A DNA stretch of 64,000 nt, from positions 111,255 to 175,254 of the forward strand of contig NZ_JAPZVP010000013.1 of the NCBI RefSeq assembly GCF_027622875.1, in the 5' to 3' direction. The notes beneath the pieces are model-generated. The model did not search any database. It saw only the letters and a program-made list of their open reading frames with translations, and was not told the DNA's origin. Positions 35,311-44,586 of this stretch are shown here, piece after piece. Source of the DNA: Glycomyces luteolus (GTDB taxonomy: Bacteria; Actinomycetota; Actinomycetes; Mycobacteriales; Micromonosporaceae). Position 1 is the first letter of the stretch, and each line of letters begins with the position of its first letter. Both the position numbers and the translations under genes were made by a program.

Positions 35311-36189
35311 CCGCCGAGACGAAGGCAGGTGCCGACGGGTGAACGCGTTCAGGTCGGCACAAGTCGACCGACTTGCCGCCTCGATCGGGTTGAGGTTCAA
35401 GCAATCAGCGACGAAGAGGCGGGTGGAGGGGCGGGCTCGAGTGCTGGGCGGCGGGTGTGATGGGGGTGGGCGACACACCCGACCGCGGGGTCCGGAAGTT
35501 GTTTTTTGCATTGGGGCGCAGGTGGGTTGGGGCGGAACATGAAGGTCTTCTCGTCTTGTGGGTGATGACAACCCGATGCTGCGTGAGGGATGATTGATGT
35601 ACGCACAGGGATACGGAAAACGTACAGGTGGCAAGTAGGTGCAAGCAGACTACGCCAAGCCTCTGGCCGAAACCCAAACCGGATGATTTTCCGAGCCTCG
35701 TCAGCTCAGTCTCTTCGTGCTATCGGGTTCCACAGCGGACCACGGCCCTTTGGGGGCGTGCTGGGTGGGAGATCGTTGGTCGGGATCACCTCGGCCGCGG
35801 CAGTGTCCGGAACGAGGCACATCAGTAAGACCGCCAGCATGAGCGGTGATGACGGCCGGGCGATTGAAGGACCCGGGCTACCCATCACCCACCATGCCGG
35901 GCAACGCAACATCCTCGCACCCATCATGTTGGCGTGCAAGGGAACCATCATCACACCCGGGCGCTGCAATGCGGTCGACGGGGCGGGTTCGCTCCAGGAC
36001 GACACCCCGGAAGAGAAGGAACGGAGAAGCGCGACAGGCGATCGGCCGCATCGGCGGGCCGGTTCGCAAGACGCATAAGCCCGCCAGGGAACGGTGCCTC
36101 GCGCCCGGCAGGCGAGCCGCACGATCACGCCCGGCGTGGCCGTGCCCCGAGGATGGACTCCAGTGAGAGGGAAAGGAGGTGAAAGGACC
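35311..36189. other. Gene-poor stretch of the accessory island
   Basis: Several open frames exist on both strands but none has a ribosome-binding site, consistent codon bias and recognisable protein together. G-rich tracts (35440-35530) and lower-GC patches alternate, unlike the flanking housekeeping DNA. It is best read as degenerate or non-coding accessory DNA. Confidence 0.45.
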
Positions 36190-36471
36190 ATGACGGCCCC
36201 CATCATGCCCGTGCGGCGACCGTGCAAGAGCGTGCGCGACTGCGCGCCGACCGCGACAGTTCCCCCTACCCGCCCAGCGGCAATGACCCACCGGCCGCCG
36301 ATCGCCCTCCGACGAGTGAGCACCCTTCGACCGTTGATCGCGCTGCCAGGCCACATCTGCCCGGGCTCGCCAACGAGGAGGGACCAGGCCCCGGCTGCCA
36401 CCTCGGGGACGGCATCGCACCGGGAGTTCAGCCTTCGCCGCGCCGTCGCCGATCGCTCGAACCGCGGCTGA
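36190..36471 (+). CDS. Candidate small ORF behind a perfect Shine-Dalgarno
   Basis: ATG 36190 lies seven bases after AAAGGAGGTGA (36172-36182), an eleven-base perfect match to the 16S 3-prime end and the strongest ribosome-binding site in the window. The frame gives 93 residues, Arg/Pro/Thr-rich (MTAPIMPVRRPCKSVRDCAP) with no known motif. Another frame through the same bases has more protein-like composition. The ribosome site is a real observation; the product is doubtful. Confidence 0.3.
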   Translation: MTAPIMPVRRPCKSVRDCAPTATVPPTRPAAMTHRPPIALRRVSTLRPLIALPGHICPGSPTRRDQAPAATSGTASHREFSLRRAVADRSNRG

Positions 36472-36584
36472 AGCCAGCGGGCGGGATCAAGGCACGCCCC
36501 GGTCCCACCCTCTCGTCGCGGATCGCTCGAACCGCGACTGAAGCCCGCCGACAGGAGAAAAAGGCACGGCCTGGCCCCACCCCT
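36445..36584. repeat. Imperfect tandem repeat, unit about 70 bp
   Basis: A 31-base segment at 36445-36475 recurs at 36515-36545 with two mismatches (core GATCGCTCGAACCGCG then CTGAAGCC). The intervening 39 bases also resemble the sequence after the second copy (AAGGCACG then CCCACC), so this is tandem duplication rather than repeat-plus-spacer. The second copy contains the dyad GTCGCGG/CCGCGAC. Confidence 0.6.
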
Positions 36585-36606
36585 GCATCGTGGGCTCGCG
36601 CGGCGG

Positions 36607-37488
36607 TCAGTCGTGGTGTTCGGTCGCCACTACTTCGCCGTTGGCGGCGTGGAAGACGACGAAGGAGCCTTTGTCCAAGGCGCCCACGGGGATCGTGGTG
36701 CCGAGGCGGCCGCTGGCGTAGGCGATCATCTCGTCGATGTGCTCGCCGTGGCCGCAGATCACGGCCGGTTCGCCGGCCTCCAGGATCTCGTCGAGGCGCG
36801 CGCTGGCCTCGGCGGGCTTGCTGGTGCCCAGGGTGAACTCGGGCAGGCCGTGGACCGGGACGCCCTCGGCGGCGCAGTACGGCAGCAGCGTCTCCATGCA
36901 GCGCGCGCTCGAAGCGCTGTAGGCCGCGCCCGGCGGGTAGGCGGCGAGCAGGACCTCGAGCTGCTGGGCGCGTTCACGGCCGCGCTGGTTCAAGGGCCGC
37001 AGCTCGTCCTGGTCGAACCAGTCCGCTTTGGACATGGCGACGGCGTGCCGGACGAAGATCAGCGGCACGGTCTCGCGTGCCAGGGCGCGGGAGAAGTCCG
37101 CCAGCACCGGTTGGTCGCGTTCGTAGGTGAGCCGGTCGGCGACGTCGGCGAGCGGCACCCATTCGAGGTCGTCGACCTCGCGCGGGTCCACCGCCTCGTC
37201 GACGGTGTCGTCCGATGCCGGTGTGGCGCACCAGTAGTCGACCCGCTTGAGCTTGCCCTCCTTGTCGTAGAAGGAGGGCGCGAGCGGGCGGCCGAGCACC
37301 GGGCGGATGCCGGTCTCCTCGAAGACCTCCCGCTGCGCGGCCGCGAGCAGGTGCTCGCCGCGCTTCAGCTTGCCCTTCGGGAAGGTCCAGTCGCCGTACT
37401 TGGGCCGGTGGATGAGGGCGAGTTCGGGGCCGTCCTCGCCTTCGCGCCACAGGACGGCGCCGGCGGCGAAGATCTCGGGTTGCGTCAA
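36607..37488 (-). CDS. MutT1-like NUDIX hydrolase fused to histidine phosphatase
   Basis: A 293-aa bifunctional protein like mycobacterial MutT1. The NUDIX domain (about 1-140) carries [20 protein letters not shown] with the REVFEETGI core of the NUDIX box. A histidine-phosphatase (RHG) domain begins [10 protein letters not shown] near 147, with a second His in CGHGEHIDE. Such proteins cleave 8-oxo-(d)GTP and diadenosine polyphosphates. The start chosen is TTG 37488, which overlaps the ppk1 stop (TTGA) and has GGAG five bases upstream. The alternative ATG at 37545 lies within ppk1. Coupling to ppk1 links nucleotide and polyphosphate metabolism. Confidence 0.9.
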   Translation of the reverse strand: MTQPEIFAAGAVLWREGEDGPELALIHRPKYGDWTFPKGKLKRGEHLLAAAQREVFEETGIRPVLGRPLAPSFYDKEGKLKRVDYWCATPASDDTVDEAVDPREVDDLEWVPLADVADRLTYERDQPVLADFSRALARETVPLIFVRHAVAMSKADWFDQDELRPLNQRGRERAQQLEVLLAAYPPGAAYSASSARCMETLLPYCAAEGVPVHGLPEFTLGTSKPAEASARLDEILEAGEPAVICGHGEHIDEMIAYASGRLGTTIPVGALDKGSFVVFHAANGEVVATEHHD

Positions 37489-39533
37489 CGGTGCTCCTGC
37501 ATGAGTTGTTCCTGGAGGTCGCCCCCGCTCCGCTGCCGGGTCCACAGTCCCAGCGGGCCGAGCCTCCAGGTCCGGATGTCGTCGTCCATACCGCGGTCGA
37601 GCAGCGAGGTCAGCTGCGCGCGGTGGGCGTCACCCTCGACTCGCACGAGCACCTCGACCCGGCGGTCGAGATTGCGGTGCATGAGGTCCGCGCTGCCCAA
37701 CCATACTTCCGGGTCGCCGCCGTTCTCGAACACGTACACCCGAGAGTGTTCCAGGAAGCGCCCGAGGACGCTCCTGACCCGGATGGTCTCCGACAAGCCG
37801 GGCACGCCGGGGCGCAGGGCGCAGATGCCGCGGAGGAACAGGTCGATGGGCACACCGGCCCGGGAGGCCCGGTACAGGGCGTCGATGATGCCCTCGTCGG
37901 TGAGCGAGTTGCACTTGAACCGGATCCGCGCGGGCAGGCCCTTGCGGTGGTTCTCGATCTCGCGCTCGATCCGCTCGATGAGGCCGGGCCGCAGGGTGTG
38001 CGGGGCGACGAGCAGCCGGTGGAAGTCCTCGTCGCGGGAGAAGCCGGTGAGGTGGTTGAAGATGGCGTTGACGTCCTCGCCGACCTCGGGGTCGGTGGTG
38101 AGGAGCCCGACGTCCTCGTACAGCCGCGCGGTGGTCGGGTGGTAGTTGCCGGTGCCGACATGGCTGTAGCGCAGCAGCGTCCCGTCGGTCTCCTGGCGCA
38201 CGACCAGCGCGAGCTTGCAGTGGGTCTTGAGGCCCACGATGCCGTACATGACGTGGCAGCCGGCCTGCTCGAGCTTCTGCGCCCAGTCGATGTTGGCCTG
38301 TTCGTCGAAGCGGGCCTTGATCTCGACGACGACGACGACCTGCTTGCCGGCGTCGGCGGCGCTGATGAGCGCGTCGACGATGGGGGACTTGCCGCTGGTG
38401 CGGTACAGGGTCTGCTTGATGGCGAGGACCTTCGGGTCCGCGGCGGCCTCCTCGATGAGCCGCTCGACCGAGGCGGTGAACGAGTCGTAGGGGTGGTGCA
38501 CGAGGACGTCGCGGTCGCGCATGACTGCGAACAGGTCGGCGTCGGGCGGCAGCACCTTCTCCGAGGGACGGAACCGCGGGTACTTCATCTCGGTGCGGTC
38601 GAGGTCGGCGATGGCGTCGAGCCCGGCGAGGTCGAGCGGGCCGGGCAGCTTGTAGACGACCTGCTCGTCGACGCCGAGCTCGGCGATGAGCCGGTCGAGG
38701 ACCTTGGGGTCGATCGTGTCCTCGACCTCGAGGCGCACGACGGGTCCGAAGCGGCGGCGCAGCAGTTCGCGCTCGAGGGTCTGGAGGAGGTTCTCGGTGA
38801 TGTCCTCGTCGATCTCGAGGTCCTGGTTGCGGGTGACGCGGAAGGTGTGGTGCCCGAGGACGTCCATGCCGGGGAACAGCTGCGCGAGGTGGGCGGCGAT
38901 GACGTCCTCGAGCGGCGTGAACCGGCCGGGCGCGACGGCCATGAAGCGCGAGAGCAGCGGCGGGACCTTGACGCGGGCGAAGCGGGTGGTGCCGTTGCGG
39001 GGGTCGTGGACCTGGACGGCGAGGTTGAGGGACTTGCCGGAGATGTAGGGGAAGGGGTGGGCGGGGTCGACGACGAGCGGGGTGAGCACGGGGTAGATGC
39101 GGGTGCGGAACAGCTCGTGCATGCGGGCCTGCTCGGCGTCCTCGAGGTCGGCCCAGCGGACGATCGCGATGTCCTCCTTGGCGAGGAGCGGGGCGATCTC
39201 GTCGCGGAAGTACTCGGCGTGCTCGATGCTCAGCTGGTGAGCGAGGCCGGCGATGCGGGTGAGGACGGCGTGGGGCGAGCGGCCCGAGGAGGTGCGCACC
39301 GGCAGGCCGGTGGCGAGGCGGCGGATGAGCCCGGCGACGCGGACCATGAAGAACTCGTCGAGGTTGTTGGAGAAGATCGAGAGGAACCTGACCCGTTCGA
39401 GGAGGGGCAGCTCGGGGGACTGGGCCAGGCGCAGCACCCGGCCGTTGAACCGCAGCCAGCTCTCCTCGCGGTCGAGGAACCGGTCGGGCGGCAAACCGGT
39501 GTCAACGAGGGGAACAGGGTCACTATTCGTCAT
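37485..39533 (-). CDS. ppk1: Polyphosphate kinase 1
   Basis: A 682-aa PPK1 that polymerises the ATP gamma-phosphate into polyphosphate at the membrane. It shows the N-terminal [17 protein letters not shown] motif, [17 protein letters not shown], and the catalytic region [20 protein letters not shown] with the phosphorylated His. [16 protein letters not shown] and the C-terminal [17 protein letters not shown] also match. Length and motifs are complete. TAACCT precedes the ATG by eight bases. The MutT1-like gene overlaps its end. Confidence 0.97.
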   Translation of the reverse strand: MTNSDPVPLVDTGLPPDRFLDREESWLRFNGRVLRLAQSPELPLLERVRFLSIFSNNLDEFFMVRVAGLIRRLATGLPVRTSSGRSPHAVLTRIAGLAHQLSIEHAEYFRDEIAPLLAKEDIAIVRWADLEDAEQARMHELFRTRIYPVLTPLVVDPAHPFPYISGKSLNLAVQVHDPRNGTTRFARVKVPPLLSRFMAVAPGRFTPLEDVIAAHLAQLFPGMDVLGHHTFRVTRNQDLEIDEDITENLLQTLERELLRRRFGPVVRLEVEDTIDPKVLDRLIAELGVDEQVVYKLPGPLDLAGLDAIADLDRTEMKYPRFRPSEKVLPPDADLFAVMRDRDVLVHHPYDSFTASVERLIEEAAADPKVLAIKQTLYRTSGKSPIVDALISAADAGKQVVVVVEIKARFDEQANIDWAQKLEQAGCHVMYGIVGLKTHCKLALVVRQETDGTLLRYSHVGTGNYHPTTARLYEDVGLLTTDPEVGEDVNAIFNHLTGFSRDEDFHRLLVAPHTLRPGLIERIEREIENHRKGLPARIRFKCNSLTDEGIIDALYRASRAGVPIDLFLRGICALRPGVPGLSETIRVRSVLGRFLEHSRVYVFENGGDPEVWLGSADLMHRNLDRRVEVLVRVEGDAHRAQLTSLLDRGMDDDIRTWRLGPLGLWTRQRSGGDLQEQLMQEHR

Positions 39534-39837
39534 ACATCACAAGGTTAACGAAGAAAGTGAACCCACGGTGAACGCGCTTTGAAATTCACTCGCGATCATC
39601 GAATCACCGTACGTGACCAAAGTGGATCCGGTACGTGCCGGGACCCTTCCGCCAGCCCCTGGCCGGTCTTGACCAGGCGTGAATCGGACGCGGCGGGGCG
39701 CTTCGCGGCAGCCCCGCCAGCCGGAGGCCGAAAGTGTCCTCCAGGTTGCGCGCTCGGGGCGCCGCGGCCCGCGGTACCGCCGATTACCCGGCGCCGGGGC
39801 GGGGTAAACCGCGATCATGGCCGGAGAGGAGGTCGCG

Positions 39838-40164
39838 ATGTCCGACGAGAACGCGGCGTACACGCAGGGCGAGGACGAGCCGTTCGGCTTCATCGACGAC
39901 GATGAGGAGGAGGGTGAGGAAGTGGAAGAGGACATCCTCGACGCCGACGACTACGCGGAGGCGGACCGGTTCGGCATGACGCCTCAGGAGGAGGGCCGCG
40001 GCACGCCGCTGGGCTTGGAGCTGTCGGCCGAAGAGGCGGAAGTCTGGGCCGCCGAGGGCGACGGTCCGGGCCCGGGCGATCCGATCTCGGACGAACCGGC
40101 CGTACCCGAGGGCCCCGACGGCGAGGAGCCGCCTCCCGACGAACCCGCCCCGCCTCGGCCGTGA
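39838..40164 (+). CDS. Small acidic protein (DUF5709-like?)
   Basis: A 108-aa, highly acidic protein (DDDEEEGEEVEEDILDADDY) with a Pro-rich C-terminus. The segment EADRFGMTPQEEGRGTPLGL loosely resembles DUF5709 proteins of actinobacteria. The ATG at 39838 is chosen over ATG 39817 because GGAGAGGAGG (39823-39832) sits at ideal distance before it. Function unknown. Confidence 0.62.
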   Translation: MSDENAAYTQGEDEPFGFIDDDEEEGEEVEEDILDADDYAEADRFGMTPQEEGRGTPLGLELSAEEAEVWAAEGDGPGPGDPISDEPAVPEGPDGEEPPPDEPAPPRP

Positions 40165-40190
40165 CCGAGGCGGCCTCAGTGAGGCGACGA

Positions 40191-40220
40191 AAAAGCCCGC
40201 CGACGAATCGGCGGGCTTTT
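40191..40220. terminator. Bidirectional intrinsic terminator
   Basis: Perfect 13-base stem AAAAGCCCGCCGA / TCGGCGGGCTTTT with CGAA loop. It can end both the acidic-protein gene (plus) and the tRNA cluster (minus). Confidence 0.93.
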
Positions 40221-40228
40221 CTCTATGC

Positions 40229-40302
40229 GGTCCCGACGGGATTTGAACCCGCGACCTCCACCTTGACAGGGTGGCGAGCACTCCTAGCTGCTCTACGGGA
40301 CC
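40229..40302 (-). tRNA. tRNA-Asp (GTC)
   Basis: Minus strand reads GGTCCCGTAGAGCAGC at the 5-prime side, anticodon arm CCACC-CTGTCAA-GGTGG (anticodon GTC), T-arm GCGGGTTCAAATCCCGT and closing acceptor GGGACC. Cloverleaf is complete; CCA is not encoded. Confidence 0.95.
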
Positions 40303-40392
40303 TTGGTCGAACACTTGCGTGTCCTACAAGGCCGTAAGACCTCTTTATTTATACCAGCCGCCCGCCGTGTGACCGGCGCCGCGTCTGGGCTG

Positions 40393-40465
40393 TACCCCCA
40401 ACGGGATTCGAACCCGTGTTACCGCCTTGAAAGGGCGGCGTCCTAGGCCCCTAGACGATGGGGGC
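40393..40465 (-). tRNA. tRNA-Glu (TTC)
   Basis: Minus strand reads GCCCCCATCGTCTAGGGG at the 5-prime side, anticodon arm CCGCC-CTTTCAA-GGCGG (anticodon TTC), T-arm ACGGGTTCGAATCCCGT, acceptor TGGGGGT with a terminal G-T pair. It lies 90 bases upstream of tRNA-Asp in the same direction, the usual actinobacterial Glu-Asp order. Confidence 0.94.
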
Positions 40466-40682
40466 GCTCAGTGATCCTGGCACACGACTGCGAGAGTCGC
40501 ATTCCGATTTCTCTGGGCTTACCACCGCGGAATTCCGCTTGGGCTCGACAAGCATACGGGACAGAGCGGAGTCCGTCCACGGCGGGTCGCCTATGAGACC
40601 GCCGTCTCATCCGTATCGAACGGCGCCAGGACGGAAGCGCTGCTCGCGGGCCCTGCCGGGCCGCTCTTGCTAGCGTTGGCCC

Positions 40683-41600
40683 ATGGAGTTCGCCTATCTG
40701 GGACCGCGCGGGACCTTCACCGAGGCCGCCCTGCGCCGGCTGCCCGCCGCCAAGACCGCCACCGCCACACCGATGTCCTCGATCCCCGAGGTCCTCGACG
40801 CCGTGCGCCGCGGCGAGGTCGACGCGGGCTTCGTGCCGATCGAGAACTCCCAGGAGGGCACGGTCACCGTCACGGTGGACGAGCTCGTCGGCGGCGACCC
40901 GCTCGTCATCGCCGGAGAGATCGTCCTCCCGGTCACCATGGTGCTCGCCTCACACAAGGCTCCCGACGCGATCGCCACCGTCGCCTCCCACCCGCACGCC
41001 CTCGCCCAGACCCGCGGCTACCTGCGCCGGGAGCTGCCGAACGCCGTGGTCCACCAGGCGCTCTCGACCGCCCAGGCCGCCCAGCGGGTCGCCGACGGCG
41101 AGTTCGACGCGGCCGTCTGCGCCCCGTTCACCGCCGAAGCGGTCGGACTTCCAGTGCAGGCCTTCAACATCGGTGACAACCCCAGCGCCGTGACCCGGTT
41201 CGTGCACGTCGTGCGCCCCGCCGCGCCGCCCGAGCCGACCGGGAACGACATCACCTCCCTCGTCGTCTACATCGAGCACGACCAGGTCGGCGCGCTGCTC
41301 AACGTGCTCACCGAACTGGCGATCCGGGGCATCAACCTCACCCGGATCGAGTCGCGCCCGACCGGCGAGGCGCTGGGCCGGTACGCGTTCTTCCTCGACT
41401 GCACCGGGCACCTCGCCGACGCCCGCATGGGCGAAGCGCTCATGGGTCTGCGCCGCATCTGCGCCGACGTCCGCTACCTCGGCTCTTACCCGCGCGACAA
41501 CGCCGACCGGCCCGTCCAGCCCCCGCAGGGGCTGAGCGACGCCGCCTTCTCCGACGCCGCGGCCTGGCTCGACAGCCTGCGCGGCACCGGGAACGCGTGA
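40683..41600 (+). CDS. pheA: Prephenate dehydratase
   Basis: A 305-aa enzyme making phenylpyruvate from prephenate in phenylalanine synthesis. It begins FAYLGPRGTFTEAAL, contains GFVPIENSQEGTVTVTVDEL and the catalytic TRFVHVV (TRF) motif, and ends with an ACT domain (SLVVYIEHDQVGALLNVLTE, GINLTRIESRP) that binds Phe for feedback control. ATG is six bases after TAGCGT (40671-40676). Confidence 0.96.
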   Translation: MEFAYLGPRGTFTEAALRRLPAAKTATATPMSSIPEVLDAVRRGEVDAGFVPIENSQEGTVTVTVDELVGGDPLVIAGEIVLPVTMVLASHKAPDAIATVASHPHALAQTRGYLRRELPNAVVHQALSTAQAAQRVADGEFDAAVCAPFTAEAVGLPVQAFNIGDNPSAVTRFVHVVRPAAPPEPTGNDITSLVVYIEHDQVGALLNVLTELAIRGINLTRIESRPTGEALGRYAFFLDCTGHLADARMGEALMGLRRICADVRYLGSYPRDNADRPVQPPQGLSDAAFSDAAAWLDSLRGTGNA

Positions 41601-41636
41601 CCCGCGCCGCGAGCGGGACCCGCCTACGCTGAAGGC

Positions 41637-42260
41637 ATGTCCACACTGCGCGAAGAGCTGGCGCTGCTCTCGTACGAAAGCGCGAACGGCCGCGCCAGCA
41701 CGTACCTCGACTTGGGCCTCGGCGGCGCGGTGCTCTACGAGCTCGCGCTCGCCGGGCGCATCGGCCTGGACGGCAAGAAGGTCCGCGTCCTCGACCCGAC
41801 CTCCACGGGCGATCCCGTCCTCGACGCCCGCCTCGCCGCGATCGCCGCGGACAAGCCGCGTTCGCCCCATGCGGTGGTCGAGCGGACCGCGAAGGGCCTC
41901 TTGCCGACCGTGCGCGACGGCCTCGTCGCCTCCGGCGCACTGCGCCACGAACGCACGAAGTCGCTGCGGATCTTCACCGTCAACCGATACCGGTCGAGCG
42001 ATCGAAACGCGACGGCCGACGCCCGCACCCGCCTCGCCTCCGCCGCCCGGAACGGCCGCGCCTTCGACGAGCGCACGCAGGCGCTCCTGTCGCTCGTCGC
42101 CGCCGTCCGACTCGAGAAGTCGCTCTTCCCCGACCGCCAGACCCGGCCGTCCCGCAAGGAGATCAAGGCGTTCGCGGAGGCCCACTGGGTCGGCACGGCG
42201 ACACGCCGGGCGGTCGCCAACCGCGACGGCGCCAACGCCGCGGCCACCTCCAGCGGCTAG
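41637..42260 (+). CDS. GPP34 (GOLPH3-like) family protein
   Basis: A 207-aa protein starting MSTLREELALLSYESANGRA, with LGGAVLYELALAGRIGL and VRDGLVASGALRHERTKSLR, the pattern of bacterial GPP34 proteins. Eukaryotic members bind phosphatidylinositol-4-phosphate at the Golgi; the bacterial role is unclear. TACGCT lies six bases before the ATG. Confidence 0.88.
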   Translation: MSTLREELALLSYESANGRASTYLDLGLGGAVLYELALAGRIGLDGKKVRVLDPTSTGDPVLDARLAAIAADKPRSPHAVVERTAKGLLPTVRDGLVASGALRHERTKSLRIFTVNRYRSSDRNATADARTRLASAARNGRAFDERTQALLSLVAAVRLEKSLFPDRQTRPSRKEIKAFAEAHWVGTATRRAVANRDGANAAATSSG

Positions 42261-42311
42261 TTCCGAGCGGTCGTCGCCGCGGCCCGCGCCGGGCCGTGGT
42301 TAGCTTGACCC

Positions 42312-43007
42312 ATGTCTGAAACACCTGCTTCGGGTCCCGACGCGGCCCTCTCGGGGCCCGCCGTGCCGACCCCGCCGGCACCGCCCGAGCCGCCGACCCC
42401 GTCGCGGTTCACGGGCAAGGAGCACGAGAAGATCACCGACCCCGAGCGGATGAAGGCGCTCGCGCACCCCGCCCGCATGGCCGTCTTCGACTTCCTCGCC
42501 GGGCAGCGGGTCGCGGGCTTCGAAGGGGCCACGGCGACCGAGATCGCCGAGGTCGCGGGCATGACGCCGAGCGCGATGAGCTACCACCTGCGGACCCTCG
42601 CGAAAGCCGGGTTCATCGAAGAGGCCCCGAGCCGGGGCGACGCGCGGGAGCGCCTGTGGCGCATGAAGATCCAGAGCTTCTCGATCAGGGCCGAGGACGA
42701 CGCGTCGGAGAGCGACAAGGTCATCGAGCGCACCATGGGCGCGGTGTTCGTCGAGCAGCACGACCGCAACTTCCTGCGTTGGCTCGACCAGCGGTTCGAC
42801 GTGGACCCCGCGCTGCGGGACGCGTCGCTGACGCAGCAGGCGCACCTGCGGCTCACCGTGGAGGAGGCGGCGGAGTTCAGCCGCCGCTACCAGGAGCTGG
42901 AGCAGGAGTACGCGGAACGCACCCGGAAGCGGGCGGACCAGGGCCCGGATCCCGAGGACGGCACGGTGGTCTTCAACGTCCTGTTCCGGTTCTTCCCGAG
43001 GATCTGA
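42312..43007 (+). CDS. ArsR-like winged-helix regulator
   Basis: A 231-aa regulator. After a Pro-rich N-tail of about 30 residues comes a winged helix: RMKALAHPARMAVFDFLAGQ, ATEIAEVAGMTPSAMSYHLR, TLAKAGFIEEAPSRGDARER. The C-terminal half is helical and probably dimerises or senses a ligand. TAGCTT (42301-42306) is five bases from the ATG. The MFS gene starts 120 bases downstream behind palindromic AT-rich DNA, so this protein probably represses it. Confidence 0.9.
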   Translation: MSETPASGPDAALSGPAVPTPPAPPEPPTPSRFTGKEHEKITDPERMKALAHPARMAVFDFLAGQRVAGFEGATATEIAEVAGMTPSAMSYHLRTLAKAGFIEEAPSRGDARERLWRMKIQSFSIRAEDDASESDKVIERTMGAVFVEQHDRNFLRWLDQRFDVDPALRDASLTQQAHLRLTVEEAAEFSRRYQELEQEYAERTRKRADQGPDPEDGTVVFNVLFRFFPRI

Positions 43008-43050
43008 GTCTTCCTGGAACCGCCTGGGCGGCTTGCGGATCGGGCCGTCC

Positions 43051-43120
43051 GAAGTTCTGAAAGAAAAACTTCGAAATTTCTGAAAAACCTCTTTCGCATC
43101 TCGATGTGAAAGAGTAATTT
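43051..43120 (+). promoter_or_regulatory. Operator/promoter of the MFS gene
   Basis: AT-rich block with two inverted repeats: GAAGTT (43051-43056)/AACTTC (43067-43072) and CTCTTTC (43089-43095)/GAAAGAG (43108-43114). The second lies directly before -10 box TAATTT (43115-43120), which is six bases from the ATG. A repressor here would block transcription; the adjacent ArsR-like protein is the obvious candidate. Confidence 0.7.
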
Positions 43121-43126
43121 CGAAGC

Positions 43127-44392
43127 ATGTCTTTCACATCCTTCCTCGACGGGACCCGATGGTCCGACGTCCAGACCGCCGCGCTCTGCGCGTTCCTCGC
43201 CGGAACCGCCATGTTCACGGCCGACTTCGCCCTCACCCTCCAACTCCAGTCCGAGGGCTACGGCGGCTTCGCCATCGCCGCGCTCATCATCTGCGCGACC
43301 CTGCCCCTGGTCCTCCTCGCACCGCTCACCGGGCGCATGGCCGACCGCTTCGACAGCCGCGCGCTGATGGCCCTCTCCGGCCTCGTCCAGACCGCCGCGA
43401 TCGTCGCCATGGCGTTCACCGGCAACCTCTACGGCCTCTACGGACTCGTCATCGTGAACGCCGCGGGGACGGCGGTCCTGCAACCGGTCGTGAGCGCGCT
43501 CGTCCCGGCAATGGTCCGCAACGAGGATCTGCCCCGCGCGGTCGCCCTGGTCCAGACCGGCAGCCTCGTCGGCCTCGCCGCAGGGCCCGCCGTCGCCGGA
43601 TTCCTCATCGGCGCGAACGGCGTCGGCGCGGCGCTCATGCTCGCCGCGGCGTGCGCGCTGGCGCGAGTGCTCCTGTGCTGCGACATCCGCACCCGCCGCG
43701 GCGGGGTCCGCCGGGAGGCCGCAGTCTCGGGTGGGAAGGCCGCCGCCCCTTGGAAACTGGGCGGCGACCGGCTCCTCGCGGTGGTGGTCACGGCCTTCTG
43801 CGCGGTGATCGGGGCGCTGTGCGCGGTGAACGTCCTGAGCGTGTTCCTGATCCGGGAGGTCTACGACGCGACCGAGAGCATGTACGGGCTCATCAAGGCG
43901 TGCTGGACCGCGGGAATGGTCGTCGGCGCGTGGATCGCGGCCGCCGTCATCCGGCGCCTGGACCGCGACGTGCAGCTCGCCTGGATGGTCATGGCCTGCC
44001 TGGCCGGGGTCGGGCTGGTGTGCTTCGGGCAGGGTGTGCCGCTGTTCACGGTGCTGCTCATGGTGCCGCTCAACCTGCTCGGCGGGATCTTCAACGCCGG
44101 GGAGAACGCGGCTCTCGGCATCGCGGTGGCCCGCCGGGTCCCGGAGGCGTTCCGGGGCCGGGCGAACGCGGCGGTCAGCGGCCGTCTGAGCGCCGCCCAG
44201 CTGATCGGGTTCCTGCTCGGCGGGGCGATGTCCACGGTGATGGACGTGCAGGTCGCCTTTATCGCGGTCGGCCTGGTCTCGATCGCGATCGTGCTCGCCT
44301 GCCTCCCGGCGATCCGCCGCGCGGGCCGGGACGAGGAGGCCGGACTCCCGGCGCCCGCGCCTGAGCCCGAACTCGCCGCCGCCTCGGCATGA
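43127..44392 (+). CDS. MFS transporter
   Basis: A 421-aa major-facilitator protein with about 12 TM helices. The family loop LTGRMADRFDSRALMALSGL is near residue 65, and a repeat of the pattern occurs in the second half (RVPEAFRGRANAAVSGRLSA). The fold resembles enterobactin-exporter-like or macrolide-type efflux MFS proteins, so export is more likely than uptake. It is preceded by an ArsR-like regulator and its operator. An iron-uptake operon follows, but with its own IdeR-boxed promoter. Confidence 0.88.
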   Translation: MSFTSFLDGTRWSDVQTAALCAFLAGTAMFTADFALTLQLQSEGYGGFAIAALIICATLPLVLLAPLTGRMADRFDSRALMALSGLVQTAAIVAMAFTGNLYGLYGLVIVNAAGTAVLQPVVSALVPAMVRNEDLPRAVALVQTGSLVGLAAGPAVAGFLIGANGVGAALMLAAACALARVLLCCDIRTRRGGVRREAAVSGGKAAAPWKLGGDRLLAVVVTAFCAVIGALCAVNVLSVFLIREVYDATESMYGLIKACWTAGMVVGAWIAAAVIRRLDRDVQLAWMVMACLAGVGLVCFGQGVPLFTVLLMVPLNLLGGIFNAGENAALGIAVARRVPEAFRGRANAAVSGRLSAAQLIGFLLGGAMSTVMDVQVAFIAVGLVSIAIVLACLPAIRRAGRDEEAGLPAPAPEPELAAASA

Positions 44393-44431
44393 GCGCCGGG
44401 CGCCATGCGGCGGTGAGCGAGCGAGGTCCGA

Positions 44432-44461
44432 GCTGCGGTGATGCCATCAGGCATCCGCAGC
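44432..44461 (+). terminator. Terminator-like hairpin after MFS gene
   Basis: Stem GCTGCGGTGATGCC / GGCATCCGCAGC with small bulge and ATCA loop; no T-run. Confidence 0.5.
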
Positions 44462-44507
44462 CGCCGGGTGTGGCGCAAACCGCAAGTCTGCGAACGTTCC
44501 TCGCAAG

Positions 44508-44526
44508 TTAGTGGAGCCTAACCTAA
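44508..44526 (+). promoter_or_regulatory. IdeR/DmdR iron box
   Basis: TTAGTGGAGCCTAACCTAA matches the IdeR/DtxR consensus at 16 of 19 positions. It overlaps -10 like TAAGCT (44524-44529) of the siderophore-iron ABC operon, so iron-loaded IdeR would repress it. Confidence 0.8.
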
Positions 44527-44586
44527 GCTATCGCGCGCTAGGCGGTTCGAAAGGCCGCATTCACCGCACCCAGAAGGAACGCAACG

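Noticed and set aside
35590..36078. 162-aa plus-strand ORF in the island
   Set aside because: No ribosome-binding site and no recognisable domain; left as gene-poor DNA.
35706..36401. 231-aa minus-strand ORF in the island
   Set aside because: Low-complexity Arg/Gly-rich translation, no ribosome-binding site, no similarity recognised.
36445..36545. Two-repeat CRISPR array
   Set aside because: The gap between repeats is itself partly duplicated after copy two, only two copies exist, and no cas genes are in the window.
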